From positions 310,001 to 374,000 of the forward strand of contig CAWIDG010000033.1 of assembly GCA_963834875.1 (NCBI GenBank): a stretch of DNA of 64,000 nucleotides, in the 5' to 3' direction. The position numbers and the translations under genes are program-made. Source of the DNA: DATAGF01 sp963834875 (GTDB lineage Bacteria; Actinomycetota; Thermoleophilia; Miltoncostaeales; Miltoncostaeaceae). Below the pieces are notes generated by a model that searched no databases, was not told the DNA's origin, and saw only the letters and a program-made list of their open reading frames with translations. Shown here one piece after another: positions 50,922 to 59,034 of the stretch; position 1 is the stretch's first letter; each line of letters starts with the position of its first letter.

Positions 50922-52286
50922 TCAGAACGGCTGCTCGCCGGCCTCGGCCTCCCCGCGCGCCCCGCCGCGCAGCTCGCGCAGGCGCGCCGACAGCTCGCCC
51001 TCGGGCCCGCGATCGGTGGGATGGAAGAAGGACGCCTCCTCCAGCCCCTCGGGCAGGAGCGACTCGTCGAGCACCCCGTCGGCGCTGTCGTGGGGGGAGC
51101 GGTAGCCCTCTCCGTGGCCGAGGTTCCGGGCGTTGGCGCGGCTCGCGTCCCGCAGGGCCAGGGGAGGGCGCCGCGCCCCCTCGCGCTCCACCAGCGCCTG
51201 GGCCGCGTTGATGGCGGCGTACGACGCGTTCGACTTGGGCGCGAGGGCGATGTACGTGGTCGCCTGGGCGAGGTTGATGCGGGCCTCCGGCAGGCCCACG
51301 AACTCGACGGCCCGGGCCGCCGCCACGGCCACCTCGAGGGCGCGCGGGTCCGCGTTGCCCACGTCCTCGCTGGCGGCGACGATCAGGCGCCGGGCGATGA
51401 ACTTCGGGTCCTCGCCGCCCGCGATCATCACCGCCAGGTAGTAGATGGCGGCGTCCGGGTCGCTGGCGCGCAGGCTCTTGATGAAGGCCGAGATCGTGTC
51501 GTAGTGGGCATCGCCCTCGCGGTCGTAGACGACCGCGCGGCCCCCGGAGGCCGCGCGCACGGACTCGACCGTGACCTCCTCGCCGTCGGGCGCGCCCGCG
51601 GCCGCCGCCTCGAGCAGGTTGAGGGCGCCCCGGGCATCGCCGTTCGCGCGGGCGACCAGGGCGGCGCGTGCCTCGGCCCCCAGGCGCACGCGCCCGGCGA
51701 GGCCCTGGGGCTCTGCGAGGGCCCGGTCGATGAGGACGCCGACGTCCTCGGGGCCGAGGGGCTCCAGCACGAACACCCGCATCCTCGACACCAGGGCCGC
51801 GTTGACCTCGTACCAGGGGTTCTGGGTGGTCGCGCCGATCAGCGTCACGAGGCCGTCCTCGACGGCCGGCAGCAGCGCGTCCTGCTGGGCGCGGTTGAAG
51901 CGATGGATCTCGTCGAGGAACAGCACGGTGCGACCGCCGGCCGCCAGGCGGTCCCGCGCCCGGGCGAGGACCGCGCGCACGTCGGCGACGGTCGCCGACA
52001 CGGCCGAGAGCTCCTCGAACTCGGCCGCCGTGCGGTGCGCGATCACGCGCGCGATCGTCGTCTTGCCGCTTCCCGGCGGGCCGTACAGCACCATCGAGGG
52101 GACGCGGTCGCCGGCGATGGCCTCGCGCAGCGCTCCGCCGGGGCCGAGCAGCGCGGGCTGGCCCACGACCTCCTCGAGCGTGCGCGGGCGCATCCGCGCC
52201 GCGAGGGGCCGGGCCGTCTCGAGGCTCGACCGCACCGCCTCGCCGAAGAGGTCGTCGCCGCCCGGCGGTGGCCGGCGCCTGGCCAT
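50922..52286 (-). CDS. rarA: Replication-associated recombination protein A (RarA/MgsA)
   Basis: 454 residues. AAA+ clamp-loader-like ATPase acting at stalled forks. RMRPRTLEEVVGQPALLGPG (N-terminal RarA motif), Walker A YGPPGSGKTTIARVIA, Walker B TVLFLDEIHRFN, sensor 1 GATTQNPWYEVN, sensor 2 GDARGALNLLE, and the tetramerisation domain with DTISAFIKSLRASDPDAAIYYLAVMI and ARRLIVAASEDVGNADP. ATG 52286 overlaps the MFS stop (TGATG). Confidence 0.96.
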   Translation of the reverse strand: MARRRPPPGGDDLFGEAVRSSLETARPLAARMRPRTLEEVVGQPALLGPGGALREAIAGDRVPSMVLYGPPGSGKTTIARVIAHRTAAEFEELSAVSATVADVRAVLARARDRLAAGGRTVLFLDEIHRFNRAQQDALLPAVEDGLVTLIGATTQNPWYEVNAALVSRMRVFVLEPLGPEDVGVLIDRALAEPQGLAGRVRLGAEARAALVARANGDARGALNLLEAAAAGAPDGEEVTVESVRAASGGRAVVYDREGDAHYDTISAFIKSLRASDPDAAIYYLAVMIAGGEDPKFIARRLIVAASEDVGNADPRALEVAVAAARAVEFVGLPEARINLAQATTYIALAPKSNASYAAINAAQALVEREGARRPPLALRDASRANARNLGHGEGYRSPHDSADGVLDESLLPEGLEEASFFHPTDRGPEGELSARLRELRGGARGEAEAGEQPF

Positions 52287-53500
52287 CACGCGAGCGCCCC
52301 CGCCGTGGCCGCGGGGCGCTCGGGCAGCAGCAGGGCGACGGCGCCCCCCACGAGCGGCAGGGCCGCGACGCCCCAGAGGGCGGCCTCCCGGCCGGCCGAG
52401 TCGGCGATCGCTCCGAAGAGGGCCAGCCCGGGGGGCGCGGAGCCGATGGCGCCGAAGCCGATCATGAGGCCGGCGGCCAGGGCGAGCCGGTCGGGCAGGT
52501 ACTCCTGGCCCATCATCACGGTGACCGAGAACGAGGCCAGCAGGACGAACCCGGCGGCGGAGAGCAGCGCGATGCTGAGCGCCCCCTCGGTGAGGAGGAA
52601 GCCCGCCACGAGCGGGCTCACGACCGGCATGGTCCACAGCAGCATCCGCCGGCCGCCCACGCGGTCGGCCAGCGCGGCGCCCGCGACCGTTCCCACCACC
52701 CCCGCCCCGGCGAACGCGGCCACGGTGAAGCCGGCCTCCTGATCGGAGTAGCCGCGGTCGTCCACGAGCAGCAGCGGCGCCAGCGCGAGCAGGCAGAACT
52801 GGGTCCAGGTGCGCATGCTCGTCACGAACAGCAGCAGGCCGACGCTCCAGGCGCTCGCGCGGCCGCGGCGCGCGGGCGTGCGCGCGGGGCGCCGGGAGGG
52901 CGACGGCCAGGCCGCCGCGCTCGAGGTAGAGCCAGGCGAGACCGCGAGGCCGGGCACCAGGAAGACCAGGGTGGCGCGCTCGTCGAGCAGGGGGATGAAG
53001 AGCGCCGCGAGCAGCGGCCCGGCGGCGAAGCCGGCGTTGCCCCCCACCATGAACCAGGCGAGCCCGGTCGCCTTGCGCTCGGCCGAGATCTGGTTGGCGA
53101 CGCGCGCCGCCTCGGGGTGGAATGCCGCGATGCCGAGGCCGGAGCCGACGATGCAGGCGAGCACGCCGAGGTAGCCGCCGGCGAGGCCCGACAGCGCGAG
53201 GCCGGCGGCGCCGACGGCCACGCCGCCCCAGATGAAGGCCGGCGACGGGCCGGCGGTCCGCCAGCAGCCCGAACGCCGGCTGGATGGCGGACGAGACCAG
53301 CAGCGACGCGCCGAGGATCATGCTCGCGGCGAGGTCCGAGAGCGCGAAGATCGCCGTGAAGACCGGGATCATCGCCGGGACCGCGCCGACGACAGGCGTC
53401 GATGACGAAGTGGCCGGAGGCGAGCAGGGTCAGGCCGCGCGCGGTCCATCGACCCCCGCGCCCCGGCGGGTGGGGCCGCCGTGCGGACCGTCGCGCTCAT
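52286..53500 (-). pseudogene. MFS transporter (fosmidomycin-resistance-like), four or more frame breaks
   Basis: Reassembled from three frames, start ATG 53500: after a short N-terminus, GLTLLASGHFVIDACVGAVPAMIPVFTAIFALSDL and ASLLVSSAIQPAFGLLADRR, then VAVGAAGLALSGLAGGYLGVL, AAFHPEAARVANQI, the central loop and C-terminal six helices (FAGAGVVGTVAGAALADRVGG). The layout resembles Fsr-type MFS exporters. Breaks near 53470, 53390, 53250, 52945 and 52890. Most need removal of one base; the 52945 site is ambiguous between +2 and -1. Because most breaks are the same sign and the protein is otherwise intact, sequencing error is more likely than true decay. Confidence 0.7.
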
Positions 53501-53506
53501 GCGGCA

Positions 53507-53516
53507 AGAGTAGGTT
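53507..53516. promoter_or_regulatory. Overlapping divergent -10 elements
   Basis: TACTCT on the minus strand (53507-53512) ends 6 bases before the MFS ATG (53500). TAGGTT on the plus strand (53511-53516) ends 7 bases before the GTG at 53524. They share the TA at 53511-53512, so the two transcripts cannot initiate at once. Confidence 0.5.
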
Positions 53517-53523
53517 GTTCCGC

Positions 53524-53746
53524 GTGCCCGGCGGGCGGCCCATCCACGGCCGGGACCTCCAGGCGGCCCTGCGGTCGTTCGGGCCCCGCGGGCGCCGACG
53601 CCGCCGCCCTGAGGGCGGCGATCCCCGACGACGCGCCCGTCGGGAGCTACGAGGACCTGGCGCGGGCCGCGCCGCCCGAGCGGCTCGGCCTCACGTCAGG
53701 TGCCCACGCGGCCCTGTTCGGGCCCCTCTTCGGCGAGTTCGAGTGA
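53524..53746 (+). CDS. Small hypothetical protein, 73 residues, one frameshift
   Basis: GTG 53524. PGGRPIHGRDLQAALRSFGP continues after removal of one C of the CCCC at 53584-53587 as AGADAAALRAAIPDDAPVGSYEDLARAAPPERL and ends FGPLFGEFE. Soluble and helical, no known domain. It overlaps the convergent membrane protein by about 50 bp. Confidence 0.45.
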
Positions 53747-54320
53747 GCTCTGGGAGGGCTCGAGCTCGGCGGCGCTCTCGATCTCCGCGGCGTAGTCCTC
53801 CTCGCGCTCCTCGTACCAGCTCGGGCTCGTGATGAGGCTGTAGCAGCGCGCGCCGGCGATGCCGAAGCCGAGCGAGCAGAGGATCAGCACCACGGCCGTG
53901 AAGCCGCCCGCGTCGACGCCGAAGAGGCCGGTGGGCGTGTCGAGCCGGGCGTCGGCGACCCCGCAGAAGACGAGGCCCACGACGAGGGCCGTCACGGCCC
54001 CGAGCACGAGGCCCTGGATCGCCCAGTGGCGGCGCACCAGCCGCGTGATCACGAGGCCGTGGAACGCCATCAGGACGACCCCGCGCGGCCAGGGTGGCGT
54101 AGAGCCCGGTGGGACCGGCGGTGTCGCCGATCAGGGCGAGCGCCTCGGTGGCGCCGGTCTCCTCCTCGGCCGACCCCTGGATCATCGTCCCGAGGACGTG
54201 GTTGAAGTCGAGGTCCGTGTAGCCCTTGCGGAACGACCCCTGGACCATGATGAGGAACAGGACGGCCGCAGCGACGCCGCTGACGACGATCGCGATCAGG
54301 ACGCGGAGCGCGGCCCTCAC
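53696..54320 (-). CDS. Multi-helix membrane protein, one frameshift
   Basis: Start GTG 54320. VRAALRVLIAIVVSGVAAAVLFLIM is TM1, followed by an extracytoplasmic segment QGSFRKGYTDLDFNHVLGTMIQG. After a +1 repair in the run at 54078-54082 it continues RVVLMAFHGLVITRLV and two more helices (GLVLGAVTALVVGLVFCGVA, FTAVVLILCSLGFGIAGA), then an acidic cytoplasmic tail. About 207 residues, family not recognised. Confidence 0.6.
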
Positions 54321-54583
54321 GGCGCCTCGCCCTCGGCCTCGTGGGGGTTGGCGCGCAACCACGAGATGCGCAGGAAGAGGTCGCGGTCGGAGACGTCGGG
54401 CTCGAGGTCGAACGCCTCGCCGCAGAGCGGGCAGGCCGTGAACGGCTGGAAGGACGGGATGCCGTCCTCGTCGGCCACGCCGGTCGGGATCAGCATCAGG
54501 TCGCCCCAGCAGTCCGGCGTCGGACAGCGCGTCCTGCCGTCGATGTTCGAGAAGGCGCTCTTGGGGAGGATCGGGCGGGCCAT
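54317..54583 (-). CDS. Small zinc-ribbon-like protein
   Basis: 88 residues. Two Cys pairs, TRCPTPDCWGDL and ACPLCGEAFDLE, 35-40 residues apart, make a likely zinc ribbon. The rest is acidic, ending in DLFLRISWLRANPHEAEGEAP. Starts ATG 54583, 54592 or 54595 are possible. It overlaps the membrane protein gene by 4 bp. Confidence 0.6.
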   Translation of the reverse strand: MARPILPKSAFSNIDGRTRCPTPDCWGDLMLIPTGVADEDGIPSFQPFTACPLCGEAFDLEPDVSDRDLFLRISWLRANPHEAEGEAP

Positions 54584-54611
54584 CGCCGTCATCATGGCTG
54601 CCGGCGCCGCT

Positions 54612-54627
54612 ATACTTTTCGAAGTAT
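54612..54627. promoter_or_regulatory. AT-rich palindrome between the zinc-ribbon gene and the sulfur operon
   Basis: ATACTT and AAGTAT arms around TTCG, in otherwise GC-rich DNA. It contains TATACT (54611-54616), a -10-like hexamer. Possible operator or divergent promoter for the leftward zinc-ribbon gene and the rightward sulfur genes. Confidence 0.4.
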
Positions 54628-54674
54628 TGAGCCGGCAGGGCCGGGTGCGCAACCGCCCCGCCGCCGGAAAAGGG

Positions 54675-54693
54675 TAGAATCCCCGCGTAGAAT
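54675..54693 (+). promoter_or_regulatory. Tandem TAGAAT -10-like elements upstream of the sulfur operon
   Basis: GTAGAATC occurs at 54674-54681 and again at 54687-54694. Either hexamer (TAGAAT) would give a leader of about 25-40 bases to the ATG at 54725. The same TAGAATCCCC string occurs before the citrate synthase gene. Confidence 0.45.
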
Positions 54694-54724
54694 CGCTGGT
54701 TCAGCCGCTTTCACTGGAGACGAC

Positions 54725-55913
54725 ATGGCGCGCAGCTACCAGGATCTCCTCGCGAACGCCCGCGAGCAAGTGCCCGAGGTTCAGGTCGCGGACCTCGCGG
54801 CCCGGCGCGACGCCGGCGATCCGCCGCTCGTGATCGACGTCCGCGAGCAGTCCGAGTGGGACGAGGGCCACATCCCCGGCTCGATCCACATCCCCCGCGG
54901 CCTCCTCGAGAGCCGCATCGCGGGCGTCGCCCGCCCCGACCAGGAGATCGTGATCTCCTGCGCCGCCGGCAACCGGTCGCTCCTGGCGGGCACCACGCTG
55001 CGCGAGATGGGCTACGAGGACGTCGCGAGCCTGGCCGGCGGCTTCGCCCGCTGGAAGCAGAGCGGCCAGCCGTGGGACGTGCCGCGCACGCTCACGCCCG
55101 AGCAGCGCTCGCGCTACAGCCGCCACGTGCTGATCCCGGAGATGGGCGAGGCAGGGCCAGCTCCGGCTGCTGGACTCGAAGGTCCTCCTGATCGGGGCCG
55201 GCGGCCTCGGCTCGCCGGCCGCCTTCTACCTGGCCGCCGCCGGCGTGGGCACGCTCGGGCTGGTGGACGACGACGTCGTCGACGCCAGCAACCTGCAGCG
55301 CCAGATCATCCACACGACCGACCGCGTCGGCATGCCGAAGGGCGAGTCGGCGAAGATCGCCATCGAGGCGCTCAACCCGGACGTGCAGGTGAACGTGCAC
55401 CCGTTCCGGGTGGACAAGGAGAACGTCCTCGACCTGATCGCCGGCTACGACGTCATCGTCGACGGCGCGGACAACTTCCCCACCCGCTACCTCCTCAACG
55501 ACGCGGCGCTCATGACGCGGACCCCGCTCGTGCACGCGAGCATCCTCCGCTTCGAGGGCCACGCCTCGGTGTTCCTGCCCTACGAGGGCCCCTGCTACCG
55601 CTGCCTCTTCCCGGAGCCGCCGCCGCCCGACATGGCGCCGTCCTGCGGCGAGGCGGGCGTGCTGGGCGTGCTCTGCGGCGTGATGGGCAACATCCAGGCG
55701 AACGAGGCGATCAAGGTGCTGCTCGGCATCGGCGAGACGCTCTCGGGCCGCCTCCTCATCTACGACGCCCTCGCGATGACCTTCACCGAGCTCAAGGTGC
55801 GGCGCGACCCCGACTGCCCCGCGTGCGGCCAGAACGCGGTGCTCGAGTTCCGCGACTACGACGCGTGGTGCGCCGGCGTCGGCAGGCACCGCGTGGCGGC
55901 CGCGACGGCGTGA
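54725..55913 (+). CDS. MoeZ-like sulfurtransferase: N-terminal rhodanese plus ThiF adenylyltransferase (one frameshift)
   Basis: About 395 residues. Residues about 15-115 are a rhodanese: LVIDVREQSEWDEGHIPGSIHIP and active loop SCAAGNRSLLAG with the persulfide Cys. From about 130: RYSRHVLIPEMGEAG, then after removal of one G at 55154-55156 QLRLLDSKVLLIGAGGLGSPAAFYLAAAGVG, VDDDVVDASNLQRQIIH, VDGADNFPTRYLLND, GPCYRCLFPEPPPPDMAPSCGEAGVLG and PDCPACG (zinc Cys). It adenylates CysO and transfers sulfur to it. The rhodanese is N-terminal here; in MoeZ it is C-terminal. Stop overlaps the cysO start. Confidence 0.9.
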
Positions 55914-56188
55914 GCACCGTCCGGATCCCGCCGGTGCTGCGGCAGGCCACCGGAGGCGAGCGCGAGATCGAGGTGGACGGCTCGACCGTCAGCGAGGTGC
56001 TGGACGCCCTCTACGCCAAGCATCCGGGCGTGCGCGAGCAGCTGCAGACCTCCGAGGGCGAGCTGCACCGCTTCGTCAACGTGTACCTGAACGACGAGGA
56101 CGTGCGGCTCCTGTCCTGGCTGGACACGGAGGTGTCCGACGGCGACACGCTCCTGATCCTGCCGGCGATGGCCGGGGGCGGCGCGTGA
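55910..56188 (+). CDS. cysO: CysO/MoaD-type sulfur carrier protein
   Basis: 92 residues, ubiquitin-like. VRIPPVLRQATGGEREIEVDG, VSEVLDALYAKHPGVREQL, HRFVNVYLNDEDVRLLSWLDTEVSDGDTLLILPAMAGG. The functional Gly-Gly tail is followed by one more Gly and Ala (GGGA), so it needs trimming before thiocarboxylation. GTG 55910 and the stop overlap neighbours on both sides. Confidence 0.92.
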   Translation: MSTVRIPPVLRQATGGEREIEVDGSTVSEVLDALYAKHPGVREQLQTSEGELHRFVNVYLNDEDVRLLSWLDTEVSDGDTLLILPAMAGGGA

Positions 56189-57151
56189 CCGACGTCGGCC
56201 TGGCGCCGCCCCCGGCGGCGGTCTCGCCGGACCTCGTCGCCACGATCGGCGAGACGCCCCTCGTCGAGCTGCGCCACGCCTCCCCCAACCCGGACGTCCG
56301 GATCCTCGCCAAGCTCGAGAGCCACAACCCCACCGGCTCGATCAAGGACCGCACGGCGCTCTCGCTGATCGAGGACGCCGAGCGCCGCGGCGCGGTGCGG
56401 CCGGGCGACACGATCATGGAGCCGACCTCCGGGAACACCGGCATCTCGCTCGCGATGATCTGCCGGGTGCGGGGCTACCGGCTCGTCGCCGTGATGCCGG
56501 AGAACGTGACGCCCGAGCGCCGCCAGCTGCTGGAGCTGTACGGGGCCGAGATCGTGTCCACCGACGGCGAGTTCGGCTCGAACGGCGCGGTCGAGGTCGC
56601 GCGACGGCTCGCGGCCGAGAACGGGCTGCACATGCCGTTCCAGTACGGCAACCCCGCCAACCCCCGGGCCCACTACGAGGGCACCGCCGAGGAGATCGTC
56701 CGCGACTGCCCCGAGATCGACGTCTTCGTGGCGGGCCTCGGCACCGGGGGCACCCTGATGGGCGCGTCGCAGCGGCTGAAGGAGCATCGCCCGGAGATCC
56801 AGGTCGTCGCCTGCGAGCCCCTCCAGGGCGAGCCCGTGAGCGGCCTCCGGAGCCTCGAGGACGGATTCGTGCCGCCGATCCTCGACGTGTCGCGCCTCGA
56901 CCGCAAGCTGCTGGTGTCCAACCGCGACTCCATCCTCATGACGCGGCGGCTCGCGTCCGAGGAGGGCATCTTCGCCGGCGTCTCGTCCGGCGCCGTCGAT
57001 CCACACCTGCGCCCGCCTCGCCGCGGAGATGACCCGCGGCACGATCGTCGGGATCGTCTGCGACGGCGGGTGGAAGTACCTCTCGGCCGGCATCTGGACC
57101 GACGACGTGGACGACGTCGAGGACAAGTTGGACCGCGGGGTGTTCTGGTGA
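56185..57151 (+). CDS. cysM: CysM O-phosphoserine sulfhydrylase, one frameshift
   Basis: About 321 residues. PLVELRHASPNPDVRILAKLESHNPTGSIKDRTALSLI with PLP Lys in SIKDR, TSGNTGISLAMICRVRGYR, GLGTGGTLMGASQRLK and VACEPLQG. The C-terminal part shifts frame at 56998: without that G, GAVIHTCARLAAEMTRGTIVGIVCDGG and WTDDVDDVEDKLDRGVFW follow. The CysM of this type uses O-phosphoserine and the CysO thiocarboxylate to make a CysO-cysteine adduct. GTG 56185 overlaps the cysO stop. Confidence 0.9.
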
Positions 57152-57166
57152 GGAGCCAATGCGGAT

Positions 57167-57187
57167 GGCCGCCTCTTGCGGGCGGCC
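57167..57187 (+). terminator. Hairpin after cysM
   Basis: GGCCGCC (57167-57173) pairs with GGCGGCC (57181-57187) around a 7-base loop, 15 bases after the cysM stop. No clear U-tract. It may separate cysM from the mec unit, which has its own promoter. Confidence 0.45.
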
Positions 57188-57292
57188 GTATGCGGCGCCT
57201 CCGGGCCCTGGCCGGGCCCTGCCGGCAAACGGCGGCACCGCCTTCGGCGGGGCTGGCCGCCTTCAACCCCGGCGGCGTAAGGCCGTTGCGCG

Positions 57293-57298
57293 TAGCGT
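57293..57298 (+). promoter_or_regulatory. -10 element TAGCGT, leaderless promoter of mec
   Basis: TAGCGT ends 7 bases before the GTG at 57306. Confidence 0.45.
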
Positions 57299-57305
57299 TG
57301 GCCAG

Positions 57306-57716
57306 GTGAGGATCGGGCCCTCCCTCGTGCGGGAGCTCGTCGACCACGCGCTCGCCGACCTGCCCAACGAGTGCTGCGGGATGATCTCCGGCTCGGACGG
57401 CGAGGCGACCCGGGTCTTCCGGGCGGCCAACACCGAGGGCAGCCCGTTCATGTACGTCATGGACCCGCGCGAGCAGCTGCGGATCATGGACGAGATCGAG
57501 GGCTCGGGCGAGGACCTGCTCGCGATCTACCACTCCCACACGCGCTCGGCGGCCTACCCGTCGCGGACCGACGTCGAGCTCGCGTTCTTCCCCGACACGC
57601 TCTACCTGATCGTGTCGATCGCCGATCGCGACGCGCCCGAGATCCGCGCCTTCAGGATCAGCCGGGCCGCGCCGGACGGCGAGCAGATCTCCGAGGAGCC
57701 CGTGGAGATCGGGTGA
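57306..57716 (+). CDS. mec: JAMM/MPN+ metalloprotease Mec
   Basis: 136 residues. The JAMM zinc site is complete: Glu in LPNECCGMISG, then YHSHTRSAAYPSRTD with the HxH, Ser and Asp of the motif. In Mycobacterium, Mec cleaves the CysO-cysteine adduct to release cysteine and regenerate CysO. The neighbouring cysO and cysM support that role. It might also trim the extra residue from the CysO tail. GTG 57306. The stop overlaps the lipoprotein start. Confidence 0.92.
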   Translation: MRIGPSLVRELVDHALADLPNECCGMISGSDGEATRVFRAANTEGSPFMYVMDPREQLRIMDEIEGSGEDLLAIYHSHTRSAAYPSRTDVELAFFPDTLYLIVSIADRDAPEIRAFRISRAAPDGEQISEEPVEIG

Positions 57717-58378
57717 GGAGGCCGCTCGCCGCGCTCCTGTGCGCATGCGCCGTCGCCCCCGCCGTGGCGTGCGGGGGGTCCTCCGGCGACGAGGCCTCGG
57801 AGGCGGCGACCGCGACCGCGCCCGCCCCGGCCCCGACGGCGCCGGCGGGGGGCCTGACCGCGCTGCTCCCGCCCGAGGACGCCGTGAGCGGCCTCCGGCC
57901 GGGGGCGCCGCGCGCGCTGCCGACCGCGCAGGCGTTCGTCGACGCCCTCTACCAGATCGACGACCCGGCCCGCGACGCGGCGCTCCGGCGGCTCGAGGAG
58001 GGCGGCTACCGCGACGGGGTGCTGCGCGACCAGGCCGGCCAGGACCCCGAGGGCGGCGCCGCGCTGGTGCGCAGCTACGTCATCCGGATGCGCGACGACG
58101 AGGCGGCCCGCCAGGAGGTCGAGGAGGCGGCGGAGGAGGTGCGCGACAGCACGCTCGGCGACCCGACCGAGGTCGAGGTGCCGGGCGTCGACGGCGCCCG
58201 CGCGCTGCGGGTGGAGGTCTCGCAGGGCGGCGTCTCGGGGTCGGTGATCTTCGTGACCTTCCCCGCCGGGACCGAGGTCTACGGCATCCAGGCGGTCTCG
58301 CGGGAGGGGGCGGAGCTGCCGGAGGACGAGGTGCTGGCGGCGGCGCAGGACCTGGCGGCCCGCGCCGGCTCGCCGTAA
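57713..58378 (+). CDS. Lipoprotein, unknown function
   Basis: 221 residues. Basic N-terminus and hydrophobic core end in AVAC with lipidation Cys (about residue 20), followed by a Thr/Ala/Pro linker and a helical-beta domain with SYVIRMRDDEAARQEVEEAAEEVR and GVSGSVIFVTFPAGTEVYGI. Two-domain layout typical of actinobacterial surface lipoproteins. GTG 57713 overlaps the mec stop by 4 bp, so it is cotranscribed with mec, but nothing ties it to sulfur chemistry. Confidence 0.75.
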   Translation: MRRPLAALLCACAVAPAVACGGSSGDEASEAATATAPAPAPTAPAGGLTALLPPEDAVSGLRPGAPRALPTAQAFVDALYQIDDPARDAALRRLEEGGYRDGVLRDQAGQDPEGGAALVRSYVIRMRDDEAARQEVEEAAEEVRDSTLGDPTEVEVPGVDGARALRVEVSQGGVSGSVIFVTFPAGTEVYGIQAVSREGAELPEDEVLAAAQDLAARAGSP

Positions 58379-58457
58379 AGGCTCGGCCAAGGGCGGAATG
58401 GGCGCCGGCCCGGCGGCGTCCTCTCGGGCGGATCGAACCGACCGACCGGGAGGAGCC

Positions 58458-59028
58458 ATGGAGACACGACGACGATCGTCGGCCGCGCGGGCCGCGCGGC
58501 CGCCCTGGCCGGGGCGCATCGAGAACCCGGTGCAGGGGTACGCGGCGGCGCTCTTCGAGACCTGCGCCGAGAGCCGCGGCTCGCAGGACGCTGCTGGAGC
58601 TGGAGGTCGCGCCGGGCGGCGCGGATGGGGCCGCACGCGCACGCCTACGACGAGACCTTCACGTGCATCGAGGGGTGCATCACGGTCACGGTGGCCGGCT
58701 TCCCCTACGAGCTGCGGCCCGGCCAGGAGGTCACGGCGCCGGCCGGCATCCTGCACGCTCGTGGTCGAACGACGAGGACCGCGGCGCCCTGGCCCTGGTC
58801 GAGCTCAGCCCCGGGCACGCCGGTTCCGAGACCGCGCTGCGGGTCCTCTCCGGCCTGGCCCGCCGACGGGCGCGTGCGCCCGGGCGGCAGGCCGCGCAGC
58901 CAGCTGCACGCGGCGCTGCTCGCTCGAGTGGGGCGAGACCGGCCTGCCCGGCCTCTCCGGGGCGCTGCGCCCCGTCATGAGGGCGCTCGCGGCCGTCGCG
59001 CGGCTGCGCGGGCTCGACCGCGAGCTGA
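58458..59028 (+). pseudogene. Cupin-domain protein with about five frame breaks
   Basis: ATG 58458 with AGGAG site (58451-58455). Pieces in different frames: RIENPVQGYAAALFETCAESRGS, LLELEVAPGGADG, PHAHAYDETFTCIEGCITVTVAGFPYELRPGQEVTAPAGILH (cupin metal motif with His and Glu), SWSNDEDRGALALVELSPGH, SQLHAALLA and LEWGETGLPGLSGALRPVMRALA. Most joins need one base removed. The end is unclear, near 59028. Protein of about 185 residues if repaired. It may be a real pseudogene or an error-rich patch. Product unknown beyond the cupin fold. Confidence 0.6.
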
Positions 59029-59034
59029 TAGGCG

